Below, in pieces: positions 43,121 through 53,284 of a stretch of 64,000 bases of DNA; position 1 is the first letter of the stretch; each line of letters opens with the position of its first letter. This DNA comes from Agriotes lineatus (taxonomy: Eukaryota; Arthropoda; Insecta; Coleoptera; Elateridae), in the NCBI GenBank assembly GCA_940337035.1, contig CALNHX010007616.1, forward strand, positions 1 to 64,000. The letters run 5' to 3'. Under the pieces are notes generated by a model. That model was not told the origin of the DNA. It saw nothing but the letters and a program-made list of their open reading frames with translations, and did no database searches. Both the position numbers and the translations under genes were made by a program.

Positions 43121-44420
43121 TTATATTCCAATACCAATATAATACAAAATACTATTACTTTCACTTATACTACATAAAGGGCAATGCCATTCAGTATTAG
43201 GTACAGATGTTAAGCCAATAAAAATCAGATAAAACCATTCCATGGAACAGTGCAAATTACAGCAAGCAATCATAGGCGTTCCATTATCAGGACCCTTACA
43301 CAAACAATATATACTGTTATCTTTAGTTTGCGTGGCTACGAGAGCAGTGGTCCTTGTTTCCGTACTACTACTTTTATTACAAAACATTAAATTTGTACCA
43401 TTATTAACATTTAACGACTCTTTGAATACATTCCAATCAGTATTAGCTGCAGCATCCTTAACTGCTTTATTTGTGAAATATTTACCGAGAAGTAGGGCAT
43501 CCAATACCCAACTGAATTTTCAATCCCGGGATTTCGGTATTGAAGTAATTCTATCTGGATCCCGGTATTCAATACCAGGATTGCCGGTGTTCAAACCGGG
43601 ATTCCCTGTTTTCAGTACCGGTATTTCCAGTATTCAATACCGGGATTTCCGGTGTTCAATACCGGGATTTCCTGTTTTCAGAACCGGTATTTCTAGTATT
43701 ATCCATATATATCATAGGCTTGTAGGTGTATAATAGGTAAATATGCAAGCAACAGTGACAACACAACTGAACACAGTTTACGCCGTTTATGGACACATCT
43801 GCTAACTGCTACTACCCTGAACCATACTAATTATTATCTATCAACATGTTGCTCCATGTCTGGCGCCGGCCAGGCCGGGTAAGGCGACTCGCAGACTCTG
43901 CGAACTGCGACGCAGTGCACACAAAAGCAATCCCAAAAATATCAAAAATTCCGGTATTGGGGAAAAATACCGGGATTGAAATACCGGATAAAAAAATTAG
44001 GGATCCCGAGATACTGACATTTTGGGATCCCGGGATTGGATGCCCTACCGAGAAGTTCTGGCATCATCACATTGTTAAAAAACTTCATAGCAATAGCGCT
44101 TTCTTTTTCCCAAAATACCTCATTGAAATGTATTCTTTCACGGAAAAAATGTTTACTACTCCATACCACAAAATCACAGTAATTAACTCCAGTAATAGCG
44201 AGTTGCATTTGTATCTGGTAGTAGTAGCCATGGTTATAATCTAATTTAAATTCTTCATCCTTTTTTTTGTACACTTGAACATTTTAGAACATTTAGGTCA
44301 TCTATGCCAATGTCCTTTGCGCAATAAAGACACTTAATTTCGACAACCCCCATTTCACCACCAAAAGGGCAAATTCAGATTACTATTTAAAATAGCATCT
44401 GCTTTTCCACTTAGATAACA
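43121..44420 (-). pseudogene. YqaJ-type nuclease plus PHD finger gene, broken by a hAT MITE
   Basis: Minus-strand reading from about 44420 gives EMGVVEIKCLYC, the E-x-K metal-site motif of YqaJ/lambda-exonuclease-like nucleases. After a frame break in an A8 run comes YNHGYYYQIQMQLAITGVNY, CDFVVWSSKHFFRERI and NNVMMPELLG. The hAT MITE interrupts here, and KYFTNKAVKDAAANTDWN resumes. The C-terminus is a PHD-type finger, YCLCKGPDNGTPMIACCN to WHCPLCS, in which the central His-x2-Cys is lost (EWFYLIFIGL). Similar YqaJ proteins are multi-copy in insects and are thought to be mobile or viral in origin (general knowledge). The upstream part is missing. Confidence 0.72.
43493..44047. mobile_element. 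555-bp hAT MITE with exact 8-bp target duplication
   Basis: Target copies CCGAGAAG lie at 43485-43492 and 44048-44055. TIRs are TAGGGCATCCAAT and ATTGGATGCCCTA. Eight-base duplication and TAGGG ends are hAT features. Inside, units built on ATACCGGGATT/TTCAATACCGG repeat at least six times (43590-43700), and inverted relatives lie at 43955-44035. No transposase is encoded. Confidence 0.92.
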
Positions 44421-44480
44421 AATATTAAATAATTAACTACACTAACTGTAGAGCAATAATATTGTAATGTTAAACATATA

Positions 44481-45399
44481 CAGTGTGTCCCAGGATTGAT
44501 GTTACAAGAGGTGAGATGGTCTAAAAAATTTTGAATTTTATTTTAAGGTTCTGGGATTCGGTCCTGCTTGGTTTGAAAAGAATTTTAAGAATATTTTCAG
44601 TTTTTGAAAAACAAGTAGGCCTTGACAGGAAAGCGAAAACTATTTTATTTTCAGGTAAAGTACCCTTTGTGTTCATGATACGGCAAAATTTTATTAAGAA
44701 AAATTGTTTAGAATGATAAATTATGGCCCGATACAAAATTTCAGAAAGATCTGCCGACTTATAAAAAACCGTTATTTTTGAGATAATTGTATGTTAATTT
44801 CAGGTAAACTACCCTTTTTGTTCATGATACGGTAAAATTTTATTAATAAAAGTTGTTTAGAATGACAAATTATAACCCTATACAAAATTTCAGAAGGATC
44901 TGTCGACTTAGATTAAAACGTTATTTTTTGGATTAAACAATTGCATTTATTAAAAATTACGGTTAAATCTAAGTCAACAGATCTTTCTGAAATTTTGTAT
45001 AGGGCCATAATTTCTCATTCTGAACAACTTTTCTTCATACAATTTTGCCGTATCATGAACAAAAAAGGTAGTTTACCTGAAAATAAAATAAAATAATTTA
45101 AAAAATAACGGCTTTTCCTAATTCGACAGATCTTTCTGAAATTTTGTATAGCGCCGAAATTTATCATTATAAACAACTTTCCTTAATAGAATTTTGCCGT
45201 ATCATAAACAAAAAGGGTAGTTTACCTGAAAATAAAATAGTTTTTGCTTCCCTGTCAAGGCCTACTTGTTTTTTAAAAAATGAAAATATTCTTAAAATTC
45301 TTTTCAAATCAAGCAGGACCGAATCCCAGAACCTTAAAATAAAATTCAAAAATTTTTAGTACATCTCACCTCTTGTAACATCAATCCTGGGACACACTG
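44481..45399. mobile_element. 919-bp near-complete palindrome flanked by TA
   Basis: It begins CAGTGTGTCCCAGGATTGATG and ends with the exact inverse, each next to TA. The arms of about 450 bp pair along their length (for example TTACAAGAGGTGAGATG, TTCAGGTAAACTACCC, TTTCAGAAAGATCTG and their complements). TA flanks and CAGTGTGTCC ends suggest a Tc1/mariner-type foldback. ORFs in the arms are palindrome by-products. Confidence 0.85.
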
Positions 45400-45414
45400 T
45401 ATGTAAGAGAGTGA

Positions 45415-46015
45415 TTATGCTGCACCGATTTGGTGATTAAGTAGAATTTTAAATAGATTAGAGTTAAATTTCTCAGGTGAACAGGTTTTGAGATACTCCG
45501 GCAAAGAATTGTATAAATAAGCTATATCGTAAGAAAAGGATCGCTCATACATTGCAGTTTTGTGATATGGAGGCGTAATTAAATTTCTATTTCGCATATT
45601 AACACTATGAACATCACATCTAAATTCAATTTTATTAAGTAAATAAGAGGGTACTTTATTTGAGATAATTTTATGAAACAATGTGGCTGAATGAAGTATT
45701 CTGCGATTGTGCATATTTAACCATTTAATTTCGTTAAGTTTATGTGTTATGTGATAAAATTTTCTAATACCATGAATAAACCTCAGGCATGTATTTTGCA
45801 TATGCTGAATTCTTTTACTGTCCGCACTGTCTATGATTAAATTTATTAAATTGTGCCATGGAAGAGACCTCCTCATAATCAAAATTAGCAAAATCTCTGT
45901 AAGTATACAAAAAAACTTTTGCGATGCAATTTACATTTAATAGGGTAGTCACAATAAACCAAACAATGTTCGGATAATCCATGTACATCAGTCGCACCGT
46001 AATTGACTATACATT
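45415..46015 (-). pseudogene. LINE relic: endonuclease end joined to RT tail
   Basis: From 46015 the minus strand gives DVHGLSEHCLVYCD, resembling the SDH box near the end of an endonuclease. It then gives YRDFANFDYEE from the linker, and after a frame change RIQHMQNTCLRFIHGIRKFY, NEIKWLNMHNRRILHSATLF and YDIAYLYNSLPEYLKT, the C-terminal region of an RT polyprotein. The RT proper is deleted. The last 158 codons (45891-45415) are open. The clade could be CR1/L2-like; that is inference. Confidence 0.65.
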
Positions 46016-46029
46016 TTTTATCGTTTACC

Positions 46030-47100
46030 CTAAGTTGTTAACGGAATTCAGCAATGCCGTCGGATGGGGCAGCTATGTGCATCGACGATGCGCTCTGAAA
46101 GCTTGTTTCTTCTAAATCTCTCTGCAGCTTGGCTAGCGGTGGGCACTGTTGAACTACAGTTTGTATACTATGTAGAATCTGAAATCGCACTAGTTAATAA
46201 AGGTATTTTACAGCGTCCCTTTTAATAAATTCACCTCTAGCGCGCTATCCATCGCTTCGTATTGCTTTTTGGCTTCACTTACAGCTTCTTTCCAGTTTTC
46301 AGACAAGACTTGTCTACTGTCGAGGAATTCTTGTTTCACAACGTACTCGTGATAACTAAACACACACTTTAGTACGTAACTTAGGCAGTACTATTTATGG
46401 GTGAAGGAATCTCTAAGTTGTTAACGGAATTCAGCAATGTCGTCGGATGGGGCAGCTATGTGCATCGACGATGCGCTCTGAAAGCTTGTTTCTTCTAAAT
46501 CTCTCTGCAGCTTGGCTAGCGGTGGGCACTGTTGAACTACAGTTTGTATACTATGTAGAATCTGAAATCGCACTAGTTAATAAAGGTATTTTACAGCGTC
46601 CCTTTTAATAAATTCACCTCTAGCGCGCTATCCATCGCTTCGTATTGCTTTTTGGCTTCACTTACAGCTTCTTTCCAGTTTTCAGACAAGACTTGTCTAC
46701 TGTCGAGGAATTCTTGTTTCACAACGTACTCGTGATAACTAAACACACGCTTTAGTACGTAACTTAGGCAGTACTATTTATGGGTGAAGGAATCTCTAAG
46801 TTGTTAACGGAATTCAGCAATGCCGTCGGATGGGGCAGCTATGTGCATCGACGATGCGCTCTGAAAGCTTGTTTCTTCTAAATCTCTCTGCAGCTTGGCT
46901 AGCGGTGGGCACTGTTGAACTACAGTTTGTATACTATGTAGAATCTGAAATCGCACTAGTTAATAAAGGTATTTTACAGCGTCCCTTTTAATAAATTCAC
47001 CTCTAGCGCGCTATCCATCGCTTCGTATTGCTTTTTGGCTTCACTTACAGCTTCTTTCCAGTTTTCAGACAAGACTTGCCTACTGTCGAGGAATTCTTGT
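46030..47100 (-). repeat. 383-bp tandem array, about 2.8 copies, copying gene exons
   Basis: AAGTTGTTAACGGAATTC starts at 46032, 46415 and 46798, exactly 383 bp apart, and the units are almost identical. On the minus strand each unit carries the end of one exon, an intron, the whole last exon with its stop, and about 100 bp beyond. Only the rightmost unit is joined to the upstream part of the exon. Confidence 0.93.
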
Positions 47101-47375
47101 TTTATTTCATTTAGCTGCTTTTCTTTTTCCACCAATTTCTCCTTTAAGGAAGGTATCTGTAATTATAATGTACTGTAAAATTATGTCGTTAATAGGATTG
47201 ATAATAATGAAAATTGTGCAGTGCGAAACGCATTGATTGCCTCTGTTTTTGCCAGATAAAATTTCCATGCAAATCTTAGGTTATGTCACACAAAAGCACA
47301 CAAAATTAAAATGGAAAATATAATAACGAATACTCACTTTTCTACAACAGAAATGAGGGTTTCCTTCTTCGTAAA
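46804..47375 (-). CDS. 3' exons of a coiled-coil protein gene
   Basis: Two exons are well supported. Exon 47156-47001 encodes IPSLKEKLVEKEKQLNEIKQ and SENWKEAVSEAKKQYEAMDS (52 codons). Exon 46944-46804 encodes SIQTVVQQCPPLAKLQRDLE and ends SMHIAAPSDGIAEFR-stop (47 codons). Both are phase 0, with acceptors ATTACAG and GATTTCAG and a donor CTAGAG/GTGAAT; the intron is 56 bp. A further short exon at about 47375-47338 (YEEGNPHFCCRK) is plausible but weak. The chain is helical, Glu/Lys-rich and a likely coiled coil. I do not recognise the family. The N-terminal exons are not seen; the gene may start near 47.4 kb, divergent from its + strand neighbour. Confidence 0.6.
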
Positions 47376-47672
47376 CTAAAGGCCAGCTGTCAACACGACG
47401 ATTTTAGCCCTGTTGCCAGATTTACACTGTACGAAATAAATTTGTAGAAACGGTTTCAAAATGTACCAGATTCGTAGAATTGTACCAGGTCTGGCAACGC
47501 TGCTAATATCAAGACCACGCCCACAATCGTAACCGCGCATAGACCACGAGTTGATATGTTTGACCTTGGGAACTGTTCTGCTTTATTATAGAGTTATGAT
47601 TGTCAACTTTATTGGTTATTTTTGTATGATTTCCACATTCTAGCTGCAGTAACGTAATATGTTTTTTTTTAG

Positions 47673-48887
47673 AAAATTCCCAAATTTATAAGGGAACTAC
47701 AACAAGCCAAAGATTATAACATCAGGAGTATTCAAACCCTATGCAGTTCTACCGAAAGTCAACCAGAAGTAATGAAATCGCATGATTATACGTCTACACT
47801 GCCAAACAACAAGAAAATTCCATCGAGAATTCGTTTGATTGTCCAGGTAGAAACGTATTTCCACATTACATTTTTCCGCCAAAACCATGAGAGCATTATT
47901 TTCTTTATGTTTTTAATATTCCCACTGGAGTAATTTAATATGTATTTTAGAACGTTGACACAAGTGAGACATCATTGGATGTTGCTAGCAATAGCAGCAC
48001 TTCTAAAACGGTTAGTCAATCGGTCAGTTCGCTTGACTGCATACCTACACTACCACATAACATGAGAGTTCCATCGAGAATTTGTTTGATTGTACAGGTA
48101 AAAAACATGTTTTCAAATTACATTTTTTCACCACAACCATGAGAGCATTATTTTATTTATGATTTTGATATTCCTGCCGTAGTAATTTGATAAGTATTTT
48201 AGAACAATGACAGAACTAAAATGGAATCATTAGGAATGTACGGCAGTAGCAGCACTTTTAAAATGATTGGTCAATCGGTTCATTCGCTTGATCGCACACC
48301 TACACTGCCGAATAACATGAGAATTCCATCGAGAATTCGTTGGATTCTTCAAGTAAGAAACATATTTTCAAATTACATTTTTCCACCACTACCATGAGTG
48401 ATATTCCCGCCCGAGTAATTTAATATGTATTTTAGAACATTGACCCAAATAAAATACCATCATTGGGAGCCCGCGGCAGTAGCAGCACTTTTCAAATGAT
48501 TGGTCAACCACCTCCAACCAGAAAACCAGAACTCCAAATACGAGAATCACATGACCATATCCCTGCACCACAAAAAGACATGGTAAAAAAATACTGTATA
48601 TTTTAAAATTATATTTTTTTCGCAACAGTATTTTTATTATTAAGGCAACTGAAGCTGAGGAAGAAGATAACAAAATTCCAAAATCCCTTGATCAGACACC
48701 TTCACCATCACCTTGTGCATCGTCTGCGCAAACAATATCATCAAAGCTACACGTAAAAGCAAAAAAATCTGTCAGATTTAATGACTCTGCCAGTATCAAG
48801 TTTGAAGAAGATACTGCCAGTGTCAAGTTTGAAGAGGATACTGCCAGTGGCAAGTTTGAAGAGGATACTGACATGAAGCAACGTTGA
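47673..48887 (+). CDS. Gene with tandemly duplicated exons, unknown family
   Basis: Five exons, all phase 0, with canonical sites: 47673-47846, 47951-48097, 48203-48352, 48436-48582 and 48645-48887 (TGA). Exons 2-4 are paralogous: each opens with N[V/N/I]D, holds a GSSSTFKMIGQS-like core (SNSSTSKTVSQS in exon 2), and exons 1-3 close with IPSRIRLIVQ-like sequence. Intron ends (GTATTTTAG) are copied too. The last exon is charged, with KKSVRFNDSA followed by three 10-residue repeats of ASVKFEEDT type. The protein looks disordered and low in structure. No domain is recognised. The start codon and 5' exons are not identified. Absence of stops in all five exons argues for a real gene. Confidence 0.65.
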
Positions 48888-50479
48888 AACTTCTTCTATT
48901 TTTTGCAACAGATAATATTTTGACATACAAATAATGTACCAAACTGAAGTAAGGACCGAAATATAACTTAAAATGTGCAGTTTCAGTTTTGATTTATGTG
49001 CATAATTTTCTTTCAGTAGTGTTGTAGTACTTTTCAGGTTGAAAAGAAGAACCATTAAGTACATGATAACAATGTATAGGAGGGCAGCTCTGGTAATTGT
49101 AGGTTATTAAGAAATAGTTGCAGTTTGAAAGAAATTCATTTTACTGTTTTTCAAATTATTCTTCTACACAAATACATTTGCTCAACCTTTGAAACCATTT
49201 TGTAAAGCAGTCATAAAATTCATTTTTCAGGTTGTAATGCAGCTTTTTACTTAGCCCTCTACTCTACTGTATTATTAATTTATATTGCTCTGGGTTTGCT
49301 AGCTCAAACAGTCGGAGAGGTATAAGGCTCTATTAACATCGTCAGTGTGGCTAAGGGAAAGCTAATATTGTTTTGGAGTTGCGTGTTGTCACCTGGAATG
49401 CTGATATAATGCATGTAAATACTGCCAGCAATAAAAATCTAACAGTTTACATAAAAAGACATAATCTGTAAGAAAAACACAAATACAAGAAAATACATGT
49501 GCATAAAACAACAAGAATGAACGACGTCGAAACATACAGTGAAGCTGTTAATAATGCTGTAATTATCTATGCTTGACAGCTGTTTCTACTCGCCTTATTG
49601 CATAAAAATACATGGAAAATACACAATAAAAAGGATGTATGCTACATGCATGAAAACACCTTAAACAGTGCGCTAATGTTCAACTGTGTACACAAAGTGA
49701 AACACCAAAAGTGCAAAAAGTAATTGAATTCCGCGCACAAATGAACTGGGCGAAGTCTATTCTTGAAATGCGCTTGATGTTATTCCGGAATTCAGCTGAC
49801 GCATAATTTGTACGTGGGCGAAGAATGCTTCTCAGGAAGGCGCCAAACTGCTCGTTCAATGCAAGCAAACGCGCTGCCTCAGCGGTTGATGAAATAACTT
49901 TGTACTGGCTTGCAGGTAAACCCCCGTTACCTTTGATACTCAATCATTCATTGAAGCAATTGCCAAAGATGTTGCAATCGCTTCTTATTTCGTATCACGA
50001 TTTCAAATAGGAACTAACCTTGCTTTAATATTCCCAACAGAGAAGTCGTTTCAGTGCTGTGTGTTTCTTCAAGGCCAAAATTGCAGCTTCGAGCGGGGTG
50101 GACTGGGGACACCACGGAATGGTTTCCAAGGTAATGTTTCATTATGGTAAACTTCACCTCGGCTGGAGATGCAACGGGCGTCGGCTACTTGTAAACGCAA
50201 GTCTCCACAGGCACTTGATAATGCACATTTTAAATCAGGCGTCGTGTCCCTGGGCTTCTAGAACGCCACTTGCGCTTTGCGAGCTTGGACGCGACTGCCT
50301 TCACGCTCAATTGCACACGCTCGCATCGTTCTAATTTTACGTCCGCGTTTAGGAATTAGCTACATTCGCAGAAATTACTTCCGCACTCGTGATACCCTTG
50401 CGTACAGGCACTTATACTACGTGACCACTGAACTACTTATACTGCTTAACCTCGCATCATTGTTTTGCAGTTGAGAAAA
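48888..50479. other. Intergenic stretch
   Basis: The 3' flank of the repeated-exon gene. Short ORFs on both strands at 49680-50334 give no firm match. Minus-strand words such as STPLEAAILALKKHTALKRL look faintly ankyrin-like but are broken by stops. Confidence 0.45.
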
Positions 50480-50678
50480 GAAAAAAACGGACGGGGCTAG
50501 ATCAGTGCTCTAGGGAGATGGGGTGCGAACTGAACTCCCAAATCTTGTAAAAAATCCAATGTTCTGGTAGGAGTGGTGGATTAAGATGACACACAAACCA
50601 CTTTGATGGCCTGTTTTTAATTTCTCAAACAACTGCAGTAAAGCAACTTCACAGTACCATTCAGAATTAACTGTTCTG

Positions 50679-51129
50679 TAGGGTTGCCAACACTGTCATT
50701 TTGACCCGAAGACTTCGGGTTTGGTGATTCGGGCTTCGGGTTTGAAATAAAATTCTTCGGGTTAAGTAAAGGTTCACACTTGCTCAGATTGCAAAAATTA
50801 AAACTTCCAGAGCAGAAGTTGTTAGAAACTGCGTAAAGTGACAAAAAAACATAATTTTTCACTTAACATTTGAAACAGATTTTTTTAACTCTTGTGTTAT
50901 GAAATGTGAAAAACATATTTAGTTGTTCTACAAAATTGGTAATTTTCAAAGGCGGAGAATTATGCAGCTATTTAAATAAAATAATTTTTGGAATTATATC
51001 TTTATAACGTAAAAAACTATTTCGACTTGATATTTTTCAGTACATAATTTCATCGCTGCCCCCCCCCCCCCTCCACCCCGCCCACATATTTTTCTTCGGG
51101 TCAGGATCGACGCATTGTTGGCAACCCCA
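50679..51129. mobile_element. 451-bp hAT MITE with exact 8-bp target duplication
   Basis: CTGTTCTG occurs at 50671-50678 and 51130-51137. Ends are TAGGGTTGCCAACA and TGTTGGCAACCCCA, imperfect hAT-type TIRs. CTTCGGGTT words repeat near both ends, and a run of about 12 C lies at 51060-51071. It interrupts the mariner fossil, so it arrived later. Confidence 0.9.
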
Positions 51130-51487
51130 CTGTTCTGTGATCTTCCACCTTGGTAGAAAGAAAACTAAATCATCTTGAAAGACTCAAACACTAGACTGTT
51201 TTTTTTTCGGGGTTGTAATTGTATATCTGGGATTCATCACCTATCATGATGTATGTTAACCTGTTTTGATGCTTTCCTGGCAAATTTTTTAACAAATTTG
51301 CGCCACTCCACGAGTCTGTTTTTGCTATGTAGACCACAAATGAGTATCCAACAGGTAGATAGCTTCCTGACGCCAAGATGTTTATGTAAAATAGTATTCA
51401 CTGTGGGTAATATAATCGTTAGTTCTTCCATAATCTTTCTATATGTAATATTTCGATTGGCCTTAATTAAATTTTGCACACAGAGTA

Positions 51488-51721
51488 CAGTGGCGAAATC
51501 AAAAAAAGCGTACACTCTAAATGACATACATTAAACCGTTCTTTATTTGACAGGTTACGTCAAATAAATTAATTGCAAATAATTTGTCAAAGTAATTAAC
51601 TTTTCCTTATGTTTTAAAATATCAAGGCAGAAATATTAAGCACACAAAAAACAAATCACATTAGGCAAGAATGACGCAAAGTGATTTCAAGGGTTGTACG
51701 CTTTTTTTAATTCCGCCACTG
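51488..51721. mobile_element. 234-bp TA-flanked MITE
   Basis: TIRs CAGTGGCG[A/G]AAT[C/T]AAAAAAAGCGTACA extend about 28 bp, with TA on both sides (51486-51487, 51722-51723). It is a Tc1/mariner-type MITE with no coding sequence, inserted in the mariner fossil. Confidence 0.85.
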
Positions 51722-51900
51722 TACATTTTCTAGACTGGCTGCATCTGCAGGTCCAGGTCATTGTATTAATCATTTAACAGCTGTTGTCCTCACTGAAACT
51801 CTCGAAACCAATGACTAACAGTGGATAATGAAGGAGCATTATCACCAAAAGTTGTGACTAAATTTTCATGGCTTTGCTCATAACTTAACTGCCTTTTGTA

Positions 51901-52420
51901 CTTACTTAATCCATTGCCTCTTATACCAGTACTGGTGTCAAGGTGGGCTCATTGGAGGGTGTGTCTTGGTGAATTTCCTCCACACATTTCTATCCTTGGC
52001 CAATTATACGGCTTCCATCCACGTCATAACCCTGTCTTGTAGTATTTTCCCCACTGTATTGTTCCAGCTTGCCCTCGGTCTGCTTCTGCATCTTCTTGTC
52101 TGTAGTTTGGCTTCCCAAATTGTTTTGATTCCCTATTCTCGTTAAGTGTCCAAACCATCTGAGCTTGTTTTCCGTAATATATTGACCTACTGTCTTAACC
52201 CCCAGGTCTTGTCTAATTTTATTGTTCCGCATTCTATCCGCCCATGTAACTCCACATATTTTACTTCAAAATGAAATTTTTGCGGTTGTGGTCGTTTAGC
52301 TTGTCTTTCGTTAAGTATCCATGATTCACTGCCGTATATAAGGGTTGGTACGTATACTGTTCTGTTGTTCTGTAGATTTTTTCTTGGACCTCAACTGATA
52401 TTTCCTTTTCGTGAATAAAG
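51901..52420 (-). pseudogene. LINE ORF2 C-terminal fragment
   Basis: Minus-strand words TAVNHGYLTKDKLND, ENKLRWFGHLTRIGNQ and KKMQKQTEG follow the order of the terminal domain of RTE-like LINE proteins (compare RWLGHISR at 30.2 kb). Frames change several times. Only the last quarter of ORF2 is present, as expected of a 5'-truncated copy. Confidence 0.65.
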
Positions 52421-53280
52421 ACCTACATAGTGTGATATAGTTTATTTAAAAAGCACTGAGGACCTCGATACAACCTAAAACTCGACTGACATCTTTCATT
52501 AAAATAAAAATTGTGTTCAACAATTTGTATTTTTTATACCAAAGGGAATAGATCTTTTATATCAAATAAAGCAGATTTTAAAAAAGATTATACAAACATA
52601 TACATTACATTAAATTTCTAAACATAATCCCTTATTGCTGACAACAACCTAACAAATAGCTACTCACCAATTAAAAAAAATATAAGTAGGTATGTCATTA
52701 ATGATTACATGTTTTCGCATTTGTGGGATGTACACCTTATGCATTATCAACTTTTTAGCAGGTAGATACTTGTTTTAGTAACACTGTTTTTAAGGTAAAG
52801 GAGCAAATAAGCATTGGTCTTTACAACGGTAATGCAATTTTATATTCCAATAAATTATTACACATAGATTCTAAGTAAAGGCTTCAGGAGAAAAAAAAGC
52901 ATTAAGGTAAGGAAATATCAGTCCTCAGGACTAACCAGGAACACCTGAAGGCGGGAGTAGAACAAAACTCCCAAAACGTTGTGTGATATACACCCTATAC
53001 GTGGAAAAAGTCCGATAAAACACATAATATACCACTGCCAAGAAAAAAAAAATGTCATTCAGAGAACAACAAGGTAAGGAAAATTGAGTATTTTTAGTTT
53101 AAAATAATATCACAACCGAACTCCAATGGTTTTAGCTAAAATTAGCGTGATCTGCATTACCGATTTACTTTGGGATCATAAAGCGTACTCATTTATATCG
53201 GTTTTCTCAAATTATTTATGGACGTAAATTACTCCATTTTGACTATAGCATAAGTGATACTTTGTTTTTTTTACATACAG
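52421..53280. other. AT-rich non-coding stretch
   Basis: No gene is recognised. A motif around 52910-53000 (GTCCTCAGGACTAACCAGGA, AAACGTTGTGTGATATACACC) looks like part of an interspersed repeat but was not classified. Confidence 0.5.
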
Positions 53281-53284
53281 CCGT

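Larger units (their letters stand above)
50480..51900 (-). pseudogene. mariner transposase fossil holding two MITEs
   Basis: Minus-strand pieces in order: a helix-turn-helix part near 51800 (very degraded); ANRNITYRKIMEELTI and ILHKHLGVRKLSTCWI at 51527-51237; then MIGDESQIYNYNPEKK, the GDE box with the first catalytic Asp, near 51230-51195; after an insertion, a tail near 50520-50480 with STDLAPSVFF, matching the SPDLAP motif. Order and motifs are those of a mariner DD34D transposase. Frameshifts, stops and two inserted elements make it a fossil. Confidence 0.8.

Noticed and set aside
44521..45359. Short ORFs on both strands with nearly identical translations
   Set aside because: They arise because the region is a palindrome; both arms give the same peptide.
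46030..47100. CRISPR-like or satellite array
   Set aside because: The 383-bp units contain exon and intron parts of a gene, and there are fewer than three. Neither CRISPR nor a classical satellite.
49680..50334. Minus-strand words resembling an ankyrin repeat (STPLEAAILALKKHTALKRL) and a following helical ORF
   Set aside because: Stops within and around it, no second repeat, no clear splice pattern. Too weak to call a gene.
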